Shown: positions 29,469-41,262, counted from the first letter of the stretch. The stretch: DNA of 64,000 nt from Crambe crambe (GCA_963924555.1 OZ004583.1:1583501-1647500); one strand, 5' to 3'. The notes: generated by a model from the letters alone, not told the origin. Translations and numbers: made by a program.

Positions 29469-30623
29469 CTATTCCTTGGCATTATGCTTCTCAACTATTT
29501 GCTTGATGTATTCGACCATAGGAGGATTTAATGGTCCCATGTCAATTACTGCATATGACTCCCGAACTGCCTCTTCAGAAATAACATGATCAAACTCCAT
29601 AAGTTCCAACATGAATGTAGTAATATCAGGACCAAATGGAGCCCAGTTGAAGAGGCTAACACATATCATATTAATCTTGACAATTGCTCTGAATACAAAA
29701 GGACTCATTCCAGGTGTTTTTTTGGGCCAGCTCGGAAGATTAAGAAAGGTTTTCCATGACATTACCTCTCCATCGAGATATAACTTCCTTCCTGCGAGTT
29801 TATTTTTCGTGCCATCTCGAGTATTCAGTTTCTCTTCTGCATTTGCTATGGCAAAGGTAGTGTTTTCAACGGATAAGAATGATGATGAATTCTCAAGCAT
29901 AGGATAAGGGTCCCCTTTCATAATCGAATTAAATATCTCACTTTTAGGACCAATGATATATGTTAAAGCGATAATACAAGTGTGCATGCCATTTTCCCCA
30001 TTGGCATCTTTAAAAGTCTTTTCTATTGCAGCAATACCATTAATAGCTGCAGTAACAATAGGATGTACGTACTTATCACCTGAATTCCCAGAGTCATCGC
30101 TTATCAACCCAGAAATAAATATCAAGTTCTTAACTCCAACCTTTTGTGCTGCTTTGATGATATTAGTAGCTCCTGAGTAGTTTTTGTTGTAACATTCATA
30201 AGGAGTACGATATGTAGTAGGGAAACAACTAGCAGAATGGATCACAGAATCCACTCCCTGGAAGGCACAAATGAGTCCATCGAGGTCCAGCATGTCCACT
30301 TGGATGAGGCAGTCTGCATTGGGGTTGATTTTCTCAGGTCGAAATGTAATGTCAAGTACAAATACATGACACTTCTTTCTTCTAAGAAGTTCATCGACCA
30401 AATGACTGCCAACGAATCCAGTTCCCCCTACCACTGCACACACACGTTTCTTGTCATCTCTTTCAGAAGAAAATGGCTTCACAACCTTATATGGGACAAT
30501 CTTGGGCTTTTTTTCTTCTCTTCTAGAGCTTCTCCTCCAACAATAACAGGCTGTGATGACAAAGATGATGGTAAAGCACAGACCATAGCAATTAATGAGC
30601 TCATATATTTTCTCAAGATCCAT
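29469..30623 (-). CDS. Membrane-anchored SDR gene 2, intronless
   Basis: 384 residues, the same architecture as gene 1: short N-terminus (MDLEKIYELIN), one membrane segment, GGTGFVG, then an extended-SDR domain. At the catalytic site, anchored by the shared Glu-Lys five to six residues further on, the sequence reads AINGI, so neither Tyr nor Lys is present. There are several radical differences in the substrate-side loop (GNSGDKYVHPIVTAAING). C-terminal SEEAVRESYA and VEYIKQIVEKHN are shared by all copies. The 5' flank matches that of the 59829 gene for several hundred bases. Confidence 0.85.
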   Translation of the reverse strand: MDLEKIYELINCYGLCFTIIFVITACYCWRRSSRREEKKPKIVPYKVVKPFSSERDDKKRVCAVVGGTGFVGSHLVDELLRRKKCHVFVLDITFRPEKINPNADCLIQVDMLDLDGLICAFQGVDSVIHSASCFPTTYRTPYECYNKNYSGATNIIKAAQKVGVKNLIFISGLISDDSGNSGDKYVHPIVTAAINGIAAIEKTFKDANGENGMHTCIIALTYIIGPKSEIFNSIMKGDPYPMLENSSSFLSVENTTFAIANAEEKLNTRDGTKNKLAGRKLYLDGEVMSWKTFLNLPSWPKKTPGMSPFVFRAIVKINMICVSLFNWAPFGPDITTFMLELMEFDHVISEEAVRESYAVIDMGPLNPPMVEYIKQIVEKHNAKE

Positions 30624-30629
30624 AGGAAC

Positions 30630-31000
30630 TGAAATATTTGCTCAATTTTTGGGCTATGAGGTTTATCTACATAGCTATATAGCTTGCTTCAGCTATAAAA
30701 TACCCAAATTTCACTGCTAGACTGTCGCTGGAATACTGTGTTAAGGATAGGTAGTTCATACCTATACAAAGATAACTAGGTAGCTAGGTAGCTATAGCTA
30801 AAATAGAATTAATTTAACCACATTTGAATTCATGCATACATGCAGCATGTTATGATCATTAAATATCAAGAGTAGCTCGAATTTAAGATTAGGTGGGGGT
30901 GTGTGCTTGTGGTCACCCTCATGGCTAAAGTTTGGCCACATGTAAAATGATTGCAAACTAAACTAAACCATTTTGCAAACTTACACTATACTATATGCTT
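30630..31000 (-). promoter_or_regulatory. SDR 5'-flank cassette, copy 1 (upstream of SDR gene 2)
   Basis: The block next to the SDR start codon: GAACTGAAATATTTGCTCAA, CAGCTATAAAATACC, GTAGTTCATACCTATAC, AAAGATAACTAGGTAG, TTAACCACATTTGAATTC and GGGGGTGTGTGCTTG, in that order going away from the gene. It recurs at 31010-31560, 32040-32560, 57980-58190, 59490-59828, 62175-62383 and 62835-63200. A promoter role is inferred from position and conservation. Confidence 0.6.
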
Positions 31001-31009
31001 TACTACCAT

Positions 31010-31560
31010 AGCAATTTATGAGCCCATATATCTTCTCGAGATCCATAGGAACTGAAATGTTTGCTCAATTTTTGGGCTATGAGATATGTAGAATTATTAT
31101 CTACATAGCTAGCTCCAGCTATAAAATACCTGCTAGACTGTCTTACACAATTACAAGTTCACTGCTGGAACACAGTGGAAAGGACAGGGTAGTTCATATC
31201 TATACAAAGATAACTATAGGTAGGTAGCTAGCTAAAATAGACATGCCATTTGCCATTGATGGTGTAAGAAGCCATTTCACTATGTTGAGCGAGCGCAGTG
31301 AGCGTTAAGTGTATGGGACGAGACGTACTATTCACGCACTCCAAGGCTAGGCAACACTCGACCAAAGGGCTCCCTAAGGCAACCAAAAATAACCACATTT
31401 GAGTTCATGCATACATGCAGCATGTTATGATCATTAAATATCAAGAGTAGCTCGAATTTAAGATTAGGTGGGGGTGTGTGCTTGTGGTCACCCTCATGGC
31501 TAAAGTTTGGCCACATGTAAAATGATCGCAAACTAAACTAAACCATTTTGCAAACTGAGG
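31010..31560 (-). repeat. SDR 5'-flank cassette, copy 2, without a gene body
   Basis: Starts with the first SDR codons (31018-31045, opposite strand) and continues through the flank motifs, but no SDR body follows. A 140-base insert of unrelated GC-richer sequence (about 31245-31388, with GAGCGAGCGCAGTGAGCG) splits it. Confidence 0.7.
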
Positions 31561-31784
31561 AAAATTTTACTGGGGCAAGTTCCCCAGTTACCCTAATGGT
31601 AGCTACTCCTCTGAATATCAGAGAAATTGTTAGCTCTCTGTGTAGGGATGACAGGTCAAAGGTCATAATAATTATTGTTGTTGTCTCTAAACAGGTTTAA
31701 TAAAAAATATATATATTTTTTTAAAAACTAGCTACAGCCAACCAATACATCTTTATAACAGAAAGAAAGTTCAGAGGGAAAGAG

Positions 31785-32060
31785 CCAGCAGAATTGATCA
31801 CAGAATCCACTCCTGGAAGCCTTGAGATCCAGCTTGGATGAGGCAGTCTGCATTGGGTTTGGTTCTCTCAGATGTCCAAGCACAAAGACACTATTTCTTC
31901 ATCGACCAAATGACTAATCCATACTGCACACGCATTTCTTATCATCTCTTATGGCTTGACAAAATTAATGACAATCATATATGGGACAAACTTGTGGTGG
32001 TAAAGCGCAATTTATGAGCTCATATATCTTCTCGAGATCCATAGGAACTGAAATATTTGC
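31785..32060 (-). pseudogene. SDR pseudogene fragment with its own 5' flank
   Basis: N-terminal SDR sequence with many deletions (GATCACAGAATCCACTCC, GATGAGGCAGTCTGCATTGG, TCATCGACCAAATGACTA). It is followed by cassette copy 3 (32040-32560). Nearly the same sequence recurs at 62012-62383. Confidence 0.8.
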
Positions 32061-32844
32061 TATGAGGTATGTAGAATTATTATCTACATAGCTAGCTCTC
32101 CAGCTATAAAATACCTAAATTTCATTGCTAGACTGTCTACACAATTACAAGTTCACTGCTGGAACACAGTGGAAAGGACAGGGTAGTTCATACCTATACA
32201 AAGATAACTAGGTAGGTAGCTAGCTAAAATAGAATTAACTTAACCACATTTGAATTCATGCATGCATGCTTACAATGTGAGCCATGCATGCACATGACCA
32301 CATCACGAATATTAGGATTTGGTGGGGGTAGCTATATGTGCTTGTGAATGGAAAAGGTTTTTACTTGCCACTGGCCACATGTCATTTTTTAAATGATCAG
32401 AAACCATTTTGTTTGCAAACTGAGAAAAATTTTACTGGGGCAAGTGCCCCAGTTACCCTAATGGTAGCTACTCCTCTCAAAGAAATTGTTAGCTCTCTTT
32501 GTGTGGGGATGGCAGGTCAAAGGTCGTAATAATTACTGTTGTTTTTTCTGGTCTCAAAAAACTAGCTATGTACCAACCAATACATCTTCATCAGAAAGAA
32601 AATTCAGATGTAATAACTTGTCACAGCATAGGACCATAGAATAGAGCAGTAATCGCACTTACTTTTAACAGACTAATAACAATTATAATTTACATGACAC
32701 ACACAGGTAGCTATATATATAAAAAGGAGGCGCAGAGGTGCCCGAATGAGGAAATATGCCACATGGCAGGAAATGACAAAAGGAAATGACGATAATAAGT
32801 ACACTACATTAGACACATCTTATATGAGAGAAAAAAGGTTCTCC

Positions 32845-32965
32845 AACCTTTTGTGCTACTTTGATGATATTTTTAGTAGCTCCTGGAGTAGAATACACAG
32901 TAGGGAAAGAGCCAGCAGAATTGATCCACAGAATCCACTCCTGGAAGCCTCGAGATCCTGATTCC
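32845..32965 (-). pseudogene. Short SDR fragment
   Basis: Matches SDR codons around the NIIKAAQKVG and DSVIHSA region, with internal deletions. It abuts PLBD-derived sequence at about 32965. Confidence 0.75.
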
Positions 32966-32984
32966 AGTACAACGATTATCAATG

Positions 32985-33520
32985 TCTTTACAGCTATGTC
33001 ACCTTTCCTTGGTCACGTCTGAATATCTTGGCTCTTGGGCAGAGTAGATGGGTGACCAAGGTCCCCTTCTTTTTCTTTTCCTCTCTGTAGCCAGACACAT
33101 TGTAAATGTACAGCAGTTTGATCACCACTTTCAACATACCTGAAATAGAAAATGTTCGTTCATAGTTAGATGATAGCTACCCTCTAGCAAGATATAATTT
33201 TGAGGAAGTTATAATTTCTTGATGAAGATAGATAATTATAATACGTAGCAATACCCTGGGATTTGTTCAATGACCCAGAGAGCACCATCTTCAATTTCCT
33301 TCTTCAGTTTGATTTTCTTCAAGTCCAGCACCATGTATTGATTGTTATATGTACCTGAATTAATCATAAGTCCTTAATTAGTCTGCATACCAATAATAAG
33401 ACCCTCTAATTACACACACCTGAGTTATAGAGACTGATGTATTCAGCCCACTCCTCCCCACCAGTGGCCAGCTAACCTCACCCTGTGCCATGCCAACAAA
33501 GCATCTGGTGTGGCTATAAT
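32985..33520 (-). pseudogene. PLBD fragment copied from gene B exons 10-8
   Basis: Exons and introns closely resemble 38620-39235 of PLBD-B: CTATGTCACCTTTCCTTGGT (32993), the GGGATTTGTTCAATGACCC exon (about 33258) and the GAGTTATAGAGACTGATGTA exon (about 33422). The part of exon 10 encoding the [12 protein letters not shown] stretch is deleted. Confidence 0.85.
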
Positions 33521-33744
33521 TATAGGCCATACAGAGATTTGTTAAAGATACCATTAGTTGTTTGCAGCATCATCATACACATAACGATTAAAGGTTTCAA
33601 ATGCTACTGCCATAAAAAAAGAGAGCCACTTTTATTTTTAGATTTAAACACTCCATAGCTTTCCAGTTCAAGTTGTTGATATATACATATGGGCATTAAT
33701 TTTCTGTGATAATGTTACACTTCCCCATCAAACAAATATTCTAA

Positions 33745-34160
33745 ATTTTCAGAGGAGCTGGGCTGAGCAGATGGTTGTCCAAGAAGGGGATGCATCTCGT
33801 TATTGGAATTACACAGCACCGTGACAATTCAAGGGTTTGAAGGATGGTTATGCTCAGATTCAGAGGCAGCTATCTACCTAGCATAATAATAATGCTACTA
33901 CAGGAGCTCTTTATCTTTTAATCTGGCATTAACAAATTGTTTGATTGGTAATAAATCCGCAAACTCCCAAGTAGACAATCCCAAAAATGTAGAATAGTTA
34001 ATTGACTTCAAGTACTAGCTGACTGGTCACTTATTGCAGATGTATGGTAGCCATCTATCTCTGCACCACTGACCAAAAGATAAGGACCATTGCTCTGCAC
34101 TGATCTAAAAAAAGTTCTTTCATGATATGAAAATATAATTATTTGCTTCCCACTGACTCC
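33745..34160 (+). pseudogene. PLBD-like fragment, inverted copy
   Basis: Plus-strand counterpart of 28575-28935 (GGAGCTGGGCTGAGCAGATG near 33753, TCTCGTTATTGGAATTACAC near 33796). Together with the SDR pseudogene at 34388 it marks an inverted duplication of about 2 kb. Confidence 0.8.
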
Positions 34161-34387
34161 ACACTGTATTATATAACATCAGAATAAAAGTTCATAGACT
34201 GTCTTCACAAGCTATTGCCACTATCCATGGAGCACAATGGACACTGTACTAGCATTGTCATGTAGTCAAAGGTTTATTTCATGCTACACAGGACAAGTCT
34301 GATAATTTTACTACACATAATAGCTATAATTATAGTCAGCCAAGAAAATCAAGCAAGCATCTTACCTTCATCAGTTCCTAGACAATT

Positions 34388-35534
34388 ATGGAGGAATCTG
34401 ACCCCAAGAAGCTATATGAACTCATAAATACTCAGTCTGGCTATGTTCTGTGCTTTACCATCATCTTGGTAACCACAGCCTGTTATTGTTGGAGGAGAAG
34501 CTTTAGAAGAGAAGGAAAAAAGCCCAAGATTGTTCCATATAAGGTGGTGAAGTCATTTTCTTTTGAAAGAGATGACAAGAAATGTGTGTGTGCAGTGGTA
34601 GGGGGAACTGGATTCATTGGTAGAAATTTGGTCGATGAACTTCTTTGAAGAAAGAAGTACTATGTTTTTGTGCTTGGACGTACATTTCGACCCGAGAGAA
34701 CCAACCCCAACGCAGACTGCCTCATCCAAGTGGACATGCTGGACCTCATGGACTCACCAGTGCCTTCCAAGGAGTGGATTCTGTGATCCATTCTGCTGTC
34801 TTTGGCCCCACTGCATATTCTGCTCCTGATGAAATTTACGACAAAAATTACTCAGGAGCTACTAATATCATCAAAGCAGCACAAAAGGTTAGAGTTAAGA
34901 ATTTGTTCAGCATTGATACCAGATGATCTACCTGGGCATTCTGCCTTCTGTGCTGCATTTCATAAGGCTACATTTGCAATGGAAAAGGTTTTCAATGAAG
35001 CCAATGGGAAAAATTGCATGCACACTTGCATTATTGCTTTACCTGTTGTGATTGGACCCAATTGTGAGAGGTTTGATTCTCTTATAAGAGGGGACCCTTG
35101 GCCTCAGTTCAAGAGTATTATGTCATTCTTGTCAATCGAAAACACTACCTTTGCCATAGCGAATGCAGAAGAGAAACTGAATGTTCGCGATGGCGCAAAA
35201 AACCAACTTGCAGGAAGGAAGTTGTATCTTAAAGGAGAGGCAATGTCATTTAATGAGTTTGTTAATCTTCCGAGCTGGCCCCAGAAAATACCTGGAATTA
35301 ATCCTATTGTATTCAGAACAATCGTCAAGATTAATATGATGTGCGCTAGCCTCGGCTCCATTTGGTCCTGATGTTAATCCACTCTTGTTGGGACTATTTG
35401 AGTGTACGGATGAAAGTTACATTTCTGAAGAGGCAGTTCGGGAGTCATATGCAGTGATTGATATGGGACCATTGAATCCTCCTATGGTCAAATACATCAA
35501 GCAACTAGTTGAGAAGCATAATGCCAAGGAATAG
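34388..35534 (+). pseudogene. SDR pseudogene, inverted copy of SDR gene 1
   Basis: Closely related to 27186-28352 along its whole length. It carries a TGA in place of an Arg codon (about 34646), a one-base deletion near 34748, an 8-base deletion near 34900 and another of about 8 bases near 35352. Between the second and third breaks the frame is lost and then regained. All later family motifs are still readable (NARRATED at 35060-35530 as VIGPNC, NTTFAIANAEE, SEEAVRESYA). Recently dead. Confidence 0.92.
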
Positions 35535-35842
35535 AGAGTACTGTCGAACCGCACATGCTTAGATCTCACACATTAATTAATTCACTAGCTAAATGCATGA
35601 ATTTTCTTTACAGATTGGTTACTTCCTGCTACTACTATGCTATAAAAATAGAGCTGCTAACTCTCCTTATATGGACCTACCTTCATGCAAAGCCGAGTAC
35701 TTTAGTTTAAATTATTGAAGATCCGATTACACGGTTGTACAAGACAGTGATTTGTCGGTGAAGCCATTAAAACTTCAGACACTTCCGTTTTTCAGAACCC
35801 ATGAGAAATACTGTCCCATATACAGAAACATTAACTAAAAAA
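35535..35842. other. Intergenic stretch
   Basis: No feature recognised. AT-rich sequence between the SDR pseudogene and a dispersed repeat. Confidence 0.5.
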
Positions 35843-36400
35843 TAAGGGAAAAAAACATTTCGTGAAATGAAAAAAGATGTAGGGATGACCACTGTTCAAA
35901 AAAGTAAGGAAACAAGAAGGATGGAAATGGGAGCTTAAGATTATAGTGCAGTAATGTACATAGCTATATGCAGGGATTGTTGGCTGGATATATACATTTG
36001 ATCCCATTTCCATCTTTCTTGTTTCCTTACTTTGAGCACTACATGTTTTTTCCCTTACTTGTTCCTAGTCTTTTTTCCCTCTCTTTTATGGTTTTAGCTA
36101 TGTATAGAGTTCATTCTTCTATGTGTATGCAGGGACAGATGAAAGAAGAATAGTTCTCTGCAGCCCAATCATTATTAATGAGTCAAGGTGTTGTGTTATT
36201 GTTGAGCTATACTTGGAGGTCAAAGATGCTGAAAGAGTCTACCGATAGATGGATCGGTGAATTTAAAATCCCTGAGTTGATACAGTAGTCTATGATCATT
36301 ACCTAGCTAGCTGAATAGTATTATAATTTCGAATAATTGGATATCAAATACATGCACATGCGTATTATAGAAAAGATGGCTTCCAATAATTAAGTTACAG
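35843..36400 (+). repeat. Dispersed repeat with partial foldback end (copy 1)
   Basis: Begins with an imperfect hairpin (AAACATTTCGTGAAATG... to ...CTTGTTTCCTTACTT, 35843-36060) and continues with about 340 bases that reappear, inverted, at 43735-44345. No coding capacity. Confidence 0.75.
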
Positions 36401-36564
36401 CTGTTTTTGCACCGTAAAAAGCAAAAGCACCACACGCATGCTCACAAATTGCCTTGGTTACCTCCAGCCCCTGACATCGACAGCTATCTTTAGCTAGCTA
36501 TCTATACTTAATTTAACTTGGCCTGGAGTAGGAAGAGTTACTCTAGCTATTTTATGGAGTCTTG

Positions 36565-36567
<3 letters not shown>

Positions 36568-36613
<46 letters not shown>

Positions 36614-36887
36614 TAATAATAATAATAATAATAATAATAATATTAAATAATATTGCTGGGTTTCTACGCTTAAAGCCTTAGGGAAATAGTGTTTATGACT
36701 TCAGGTATTGGCATGCTATAATATAATATCCATAGGCGTTTACATGTGCGTTGTCTAGATAACGAGCGTAGCTATATAAGGACGTTTCTGTGTGCATTTT
36801 TTGTATCACCCTGATGAAGGCTAGAGTATTCTGGTCGAAACGTTGGTGGTTTGTTTCGTGGGCTAATTTTATGAGAACTAATTCTAT

Positions 36888-36925
<38 letters not shown>
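36568..36925. repeat. Two (TAA)n arrays flanking a 240-base unit with a hammerhead-like motif
   Basis: (TAA)n at about 36568-36655 and 36890-36924. Between them lies unique sequence with CTGATGA (36811) and GAAACG (36838). Confidence 0.85.
36806..36853 (+). ncRNA. Hammerhead-ribozyme-like motif (candidate only)
   Basis: CACC, then CTGATGA, one extra A, a 7-bp helix (GGCTAGA/TCTGGTC with a 4-base loop), then GAAACGTT, then GGTG closing on CACC. This is the core order of a hammerhead. The extra A and the lack of a clear stem III or a non-G cleavage base depart from the consensus. A related helix plus GAAACGTA is at 45822-45852. Confidence 0.3.
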
Positions 36926-36927
<2 letters not shown>

Positions 36928-37312
36928 CATTTCTTCTAAATGAAGAGTGATGTAGGCTGGAGTAGCTACACGACTATAAAAAGTACGGAAACAAGGTGCT
37001 GGCTATGTATATACTGCATTTGCTCTGCTAACTGTCACAGAATCGCATCGCTGCATAAACTGCATTTGCCACTGTGCTCTGCTAATTGTCATAAAATTAA
37101 CATAAACCCTACATCACTGCTGCCATAATGATATTATTCTTTTTGGCTGAATATCAGAGAATGTGTTAGCTCCCTTTGTGTAGGGATGGCAGTTCAAAGG
37201 TCATAATTATTATTGTTGATTTTTCCCTACTCTAAACATGCTTAGCTACAACACGAATTAATATTTGAAATTTTAGAGTGCATAATAAAAACAAATAAAT
37301 TATAACAGCTAT

Positions 37313-38539
37313 TCAGTCCAGAGTCATGGTAGCAAAAGAGTAGTCAAAGGTATCCGGCTATAATATGAACAAAAAACAACAACAAAAAACAATAACAACA
37401 ACAGCTAGCTAATTCATATAGCTAGAGTGACTGTACTACCCCTTTCTAGAGCTTCAGCATTTGTCCATAGGCTATGCATATATTATAGCTTCCCTTACCT
37501 GTCCAAGATGTAAATTTGATTGAAGACCACTTCCAGTCCAGGAAAAGGGAGGAAGTCCCTGCAATTATTATGCATCATTACTATCATGTGTGTGTATACA
37601 GTGTAGCTACAGATAAGCATATTATAGTCTGCATGCAACAGGCATGCATGCCCAGTTCTCAACTGACAGGGGCAGATCTAGCCCTTGAAATTGATAGTCT
37701 TCCACCTGTGGTAAATCACTTGTGCGTGGGGAAAATTTATCTGATAACGCCCACCTTTGCTTAGCCATGCCCATTTCACGACAATTATAATAACAGTGAG
37801 AATTTCGAAGTTGGTGCTGATGGCCCAGCTATCTCAATGTCTAAAGCTTCAGCTGTAGCCTGTAGCTAGCTAAGCTTCATAGCATTCTAGTTGTAACCTG
37901 TAGCTAGCTGCTAGCAATAAACTGTACTGGCTGAAAACCTAACCAAATGCTAAGTGCTTACCTTTCTTCTCAGACAAAAATTACCTCTTATTCAAGTGTA
38001 AAATCAGTCTGCGCATGCGCTGACGATCTTTACCTAATATCCAATATAATTGACCATCTGGAACATGGAAGAAGACTGCCTAAATTCGCCCCTGACTGAA
38101 TTATAATTATTATGCTCACTACCTCTACTTGCCATGTTTTTTTTGTTCTGTTGTTATTGTTATTGTTGTTATTGTTTTTTCCCCCTTCCATGCAAGGTGA
38201 AGGACTAAAGGTATAAGACAACAGCTATCTGTAAGAACAAACATACTTGGTTGGTAGGTCCATTAACAACGTATGCTTCTTGTTTAAATGCAGAGAAGTA
38301 GTCTGCAACCTACGTACAGAGCAACAATATGTAGCCAACAAGTTAATATAGTCTTGGGACATATCAAACCTTAGTGTCAATGCAACCACCATCTCTTGGA
38401 GGACTGAGGAGATCTCCTCTGCTGCAAATGGTGTACATGGGATTGCTTAATGAGTAAGGGTCTTCCTCATAGTTGTTGAAACGCATTATGTGTTTCATTG
38501 TATCCATGTCAACCACCTGGATGATAACAACAACAAAGA

Positions 38540-38579
<40 letters not shown>

Positions 38580-41116
38580 AACAACAACAACAACAACAAC
38601 AATTATCAGAATCATTCAATGTCTTTACAGCTATGTCACCTTTCCTTGGTCACGTCTGAATATCTCGGCTCTTGGGCAGAGTTGATGGGTGACCAAGGTC
38701 CCCTTCTTTTTCTCTTCCTCTCTGTAGCCAGACACATTGTAAATGTACTCATAGAAAGGGATGTTGTAAGATGCCCAGTATCCTTCCCTCAAGATAGCAG
38801 TTTGATCACCACTTTCAACATACCTAAAATAGAAAATGAGAGAGGTTGTGTTCATAGTTAGATGATAGCTACCCTCTAGCAAGATATAATTTTGAGGAAG
38901 TTATAATTTCTTGATGAAGATAGATAATTATAATACGTAGCAATACCCTGGGATTTGTTCAATGACCCAGAGAGCACCATCTTCAATATCCTTCTTCAGT
39001 TTGATTTTCTTCAAGTCCAGCACCATGTATTGATTGTTATATGTACCTGAATTAATCATAAGTCCTTAATTAGTCTGCATACCAATAATTATTATTATGG
39101 GTAAGACCCTCTAATTACACACACCTGAGTTATAGAGACTGACATATTCAGCCCACTCCTCCCCACCAGTGGCCAGCCAATTGGCTAACCTCACCCTGTG
39201 CCACGCCAACAAAGCATCTGGTGTGGCTAGGCCATACAGAGATTCGTTAAAGATATCATTAGTCGTTTGCAGCATCATCATTCCACTGCAGAATGAAGCC
39301 GTACAGTGTGTAATAAAGTTTTGTATCGAAATGTCAACCACATAAACTTTTGAGCTTTCAAGATTCACTCCTCACAAATATTTCTAGAATTGTACCCATG
39401 CAGGTTTTTTTTTTCCCTTCTTTTTTTTTTTTTTGCTATCTCTCATGTGAGAGGCCTATGAGATGAGCCCTATGTATGAGGCTACCCCTGCTCCTGGCTC
39501 TATGTGTATGCTTGGGAAAGGAACATCATACTATGAAATAACACTAACCTATCCAAGATGTAGAAATCATCCAAGGAGGATAGGAAACCAGGGTAACTGG
39601 AAAAAGACATGACCTCTGTGGAGGGGGGAGCAAACATTCCCTCTGGAAGTTTGAATGCATAATACTTGTAGATTCGAACCATAGAAGCATAGGTATACCA
39701 ACTGTAGCAATATAATATTATATTACTGCTGGTCACATGCCAATCAGATCCTCTGAAAAATATACACTATTATAGCATAATTATTCTTTACCTGGAGTGG
39801 GAAGCAAACACATTCTCATATCCCGGAAGAACTTTGATCAACACTGAACAATGGCCATAGTGCTCTGAGCTTGTTTCAGATTTGTTCCCAGGCACAAGGA
39901 AATTTTTGAGGTCAAGGAAGTCACCATTACCACACAGAAAGTCAAAAGCAAAATCCTCCAGTTTCTGCATGATCAAATTAAACCCCACATGCAGTAGTAT
40001 TCACTACTGTTTCACCTCTGAATCTGGTGCAGCTTGAGCATAGCCATCCTTCAAACCTTTAAATTGTGCTAGAATGAGGCCAGTGTAATTCCAATAACGA
40101 GACGTTTGCCCCTTTTGGACAACCATCTGCTCAGTCCATCCCCTCTGCAAGAATAGAATAGCATTCAGCTAAAAAGTGTCCTCATTTCAATGTTTGCTAT
40201 GTGGATGATGCAATAAGAATGAGCCTTTTATATTTACCTATGTAGGGGAGAGTCTGGTATAACTAGCAAACTGTATAGAATGCTCGGGGATTCCATATTC
40301 TTTCTCACAAAAATTAGGGACTGGAATATACATTATTGGTCTTATACATGCAATCATGCAAGAGTATTGCAGCTGTACTGGCTATAGACCTCACTTGTTG
40401 AGCATAGAATTCTTGAAGACTCTGCAAACCCACACTGGTGTACTCACTCAAGGAATCGTTAAACATATTGAGGTAAATTTGATAGATCTCCCTGTAGTTC
40501 ATAATTACATGTAGCATTCTAGTAATGGGGTACAGTAGCTATATATAGCATATACAATTGAGTGAGGTAGCCTTCCAGCAAGCCAGCAGCATACATCAGG
40601 TCATGTTGAGTGAACACATTTCCAGTAGCATAGCCAGCATGCACCTTCAAAACTCTCCATCTAATAATATAGTGCTAGGGACTCAAACATCAATGGATAA
40701 TGTTACTAACCCTCCATTGTTATCCACATCTTTGTCATAGGAACCATAAGCCAGTGCATGTTCAGTGTCAGTTGTACCAAGTCTCACTGTCCAGTCATAT
40801 CTGAATCCAAAACAGTACAGTTAATGTCAGTTTTACTTTCTGTTGGTTCAGGTTGTATAATCAACCACAACGTAGCAAAGGCTCATCATGCAGCTAGTGC
40901 CCCAATCCCCTTAATACTTGCATAAACCAATGCTGAAACAAATTCCCCAGTTGTTTTTTTTTAATTGCAATTTAGCCAGCTAGAATAGCTATGACCTTAC
41001 TTTCCAGGATAAATTTGTGAGGGAAATTGATAAACAGAAGCGGTCACCGTCACAGGCTGAGAACTGGGTGCAACTGGATGCAATAAGACCACAACAAGAA
41101 AGACAAGAATTTTCAT
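37313..41116 (-). CDS. PLBD1: Phospholipase B-like 1 gene B, intact
   Basis: Fourteen exons, all in phase: 41001-41116, 40711-40800, 40556-40660, 40395-40491, 40016-40144, 39792-39964, 39549-39701, 39125-39285, 38947-39046, 38640-38823, 38370-38516, 38247-38309, 37499-37558, 37313-37357; about 540 residues (human PLBD1 is about 550). It has a signal peptide ([12 protein letters not shown]). [10 protein letters not shown] contains the predicted Ntn nucleophile Cys, exposed by autocleavage in the family. Further landmarks are [45 protein letters not shown] and GGCIDTK. It is a predicted lysosomal or secreted hydrolase. One intron holds a MITE (37667-38094) and another a (CAG)n/(CAA)n tract. Divergent from MYCBPAP, 146 bases between start codons. 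Confidence 0.93.
37662..38099. mobile_element. hAT-like MITE, 428 bp, CAGGGGC ends, 5-bp TSD
   Basis: Element 37667-38094: left end CAGGGGCAGATCTAG, right end CTAAATTCGCCCCTG. Flanked by ACTGA at 37662-37666 and 38095-38099. Inside the last-but-one to third-last intron region of PLBD-B. Confidence 0.8.
38527..38601. repeat. (CAG)n/(CAA)n triplet repeat in a PLBD-B intron
   Basis: About 9 CAG units, then CAA/CAT units. It lies just inside the intron between exons 11 and 10. Confidence 0.95.
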
Positions 41117-41262
41117 GGTTCGGTTATTTTTATTCGTAGATCGATCGGATCGTAATGTCTTACCGTATATATTTCATCAGGTTGCTTAATTAGAGACAAA
41201 AGAGTAGTCATAGAAACGATAAACTACCGAAATCTGCAGTGCTTCGTTATTAGGCACACACA
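41117..41262. promoter_or_regulatory. Bidirectional promoter between PLBD-B and MYCBPAP
   Basis: Only 146 bases separate the two divergent start codons. GTAGTCATAGAAAC (41204-41217) resembles an RFX X-box (half-sites GTAGTC and AGAAAC, spacer 2), with about two mismatches. RFX factors drive ciliary genes, which would suit MYCBPAP. Inference from sequence and family knowledge. Confidence 0.5.

Noticed and set aside
30237-30632. 131-residue plus-strand frame antisense to SDR gene 2 (also 59820-60215)
   Set aside because: Conserved only because the sense SDR codons are conserved; no independent support.
38030-38861. Frames with poly-Asn, poly-Ala, poly-Ser or poly-Val
   Set aside because: Translations of the CAG/CAA repeat and its neighbours in PLBD-B introns.
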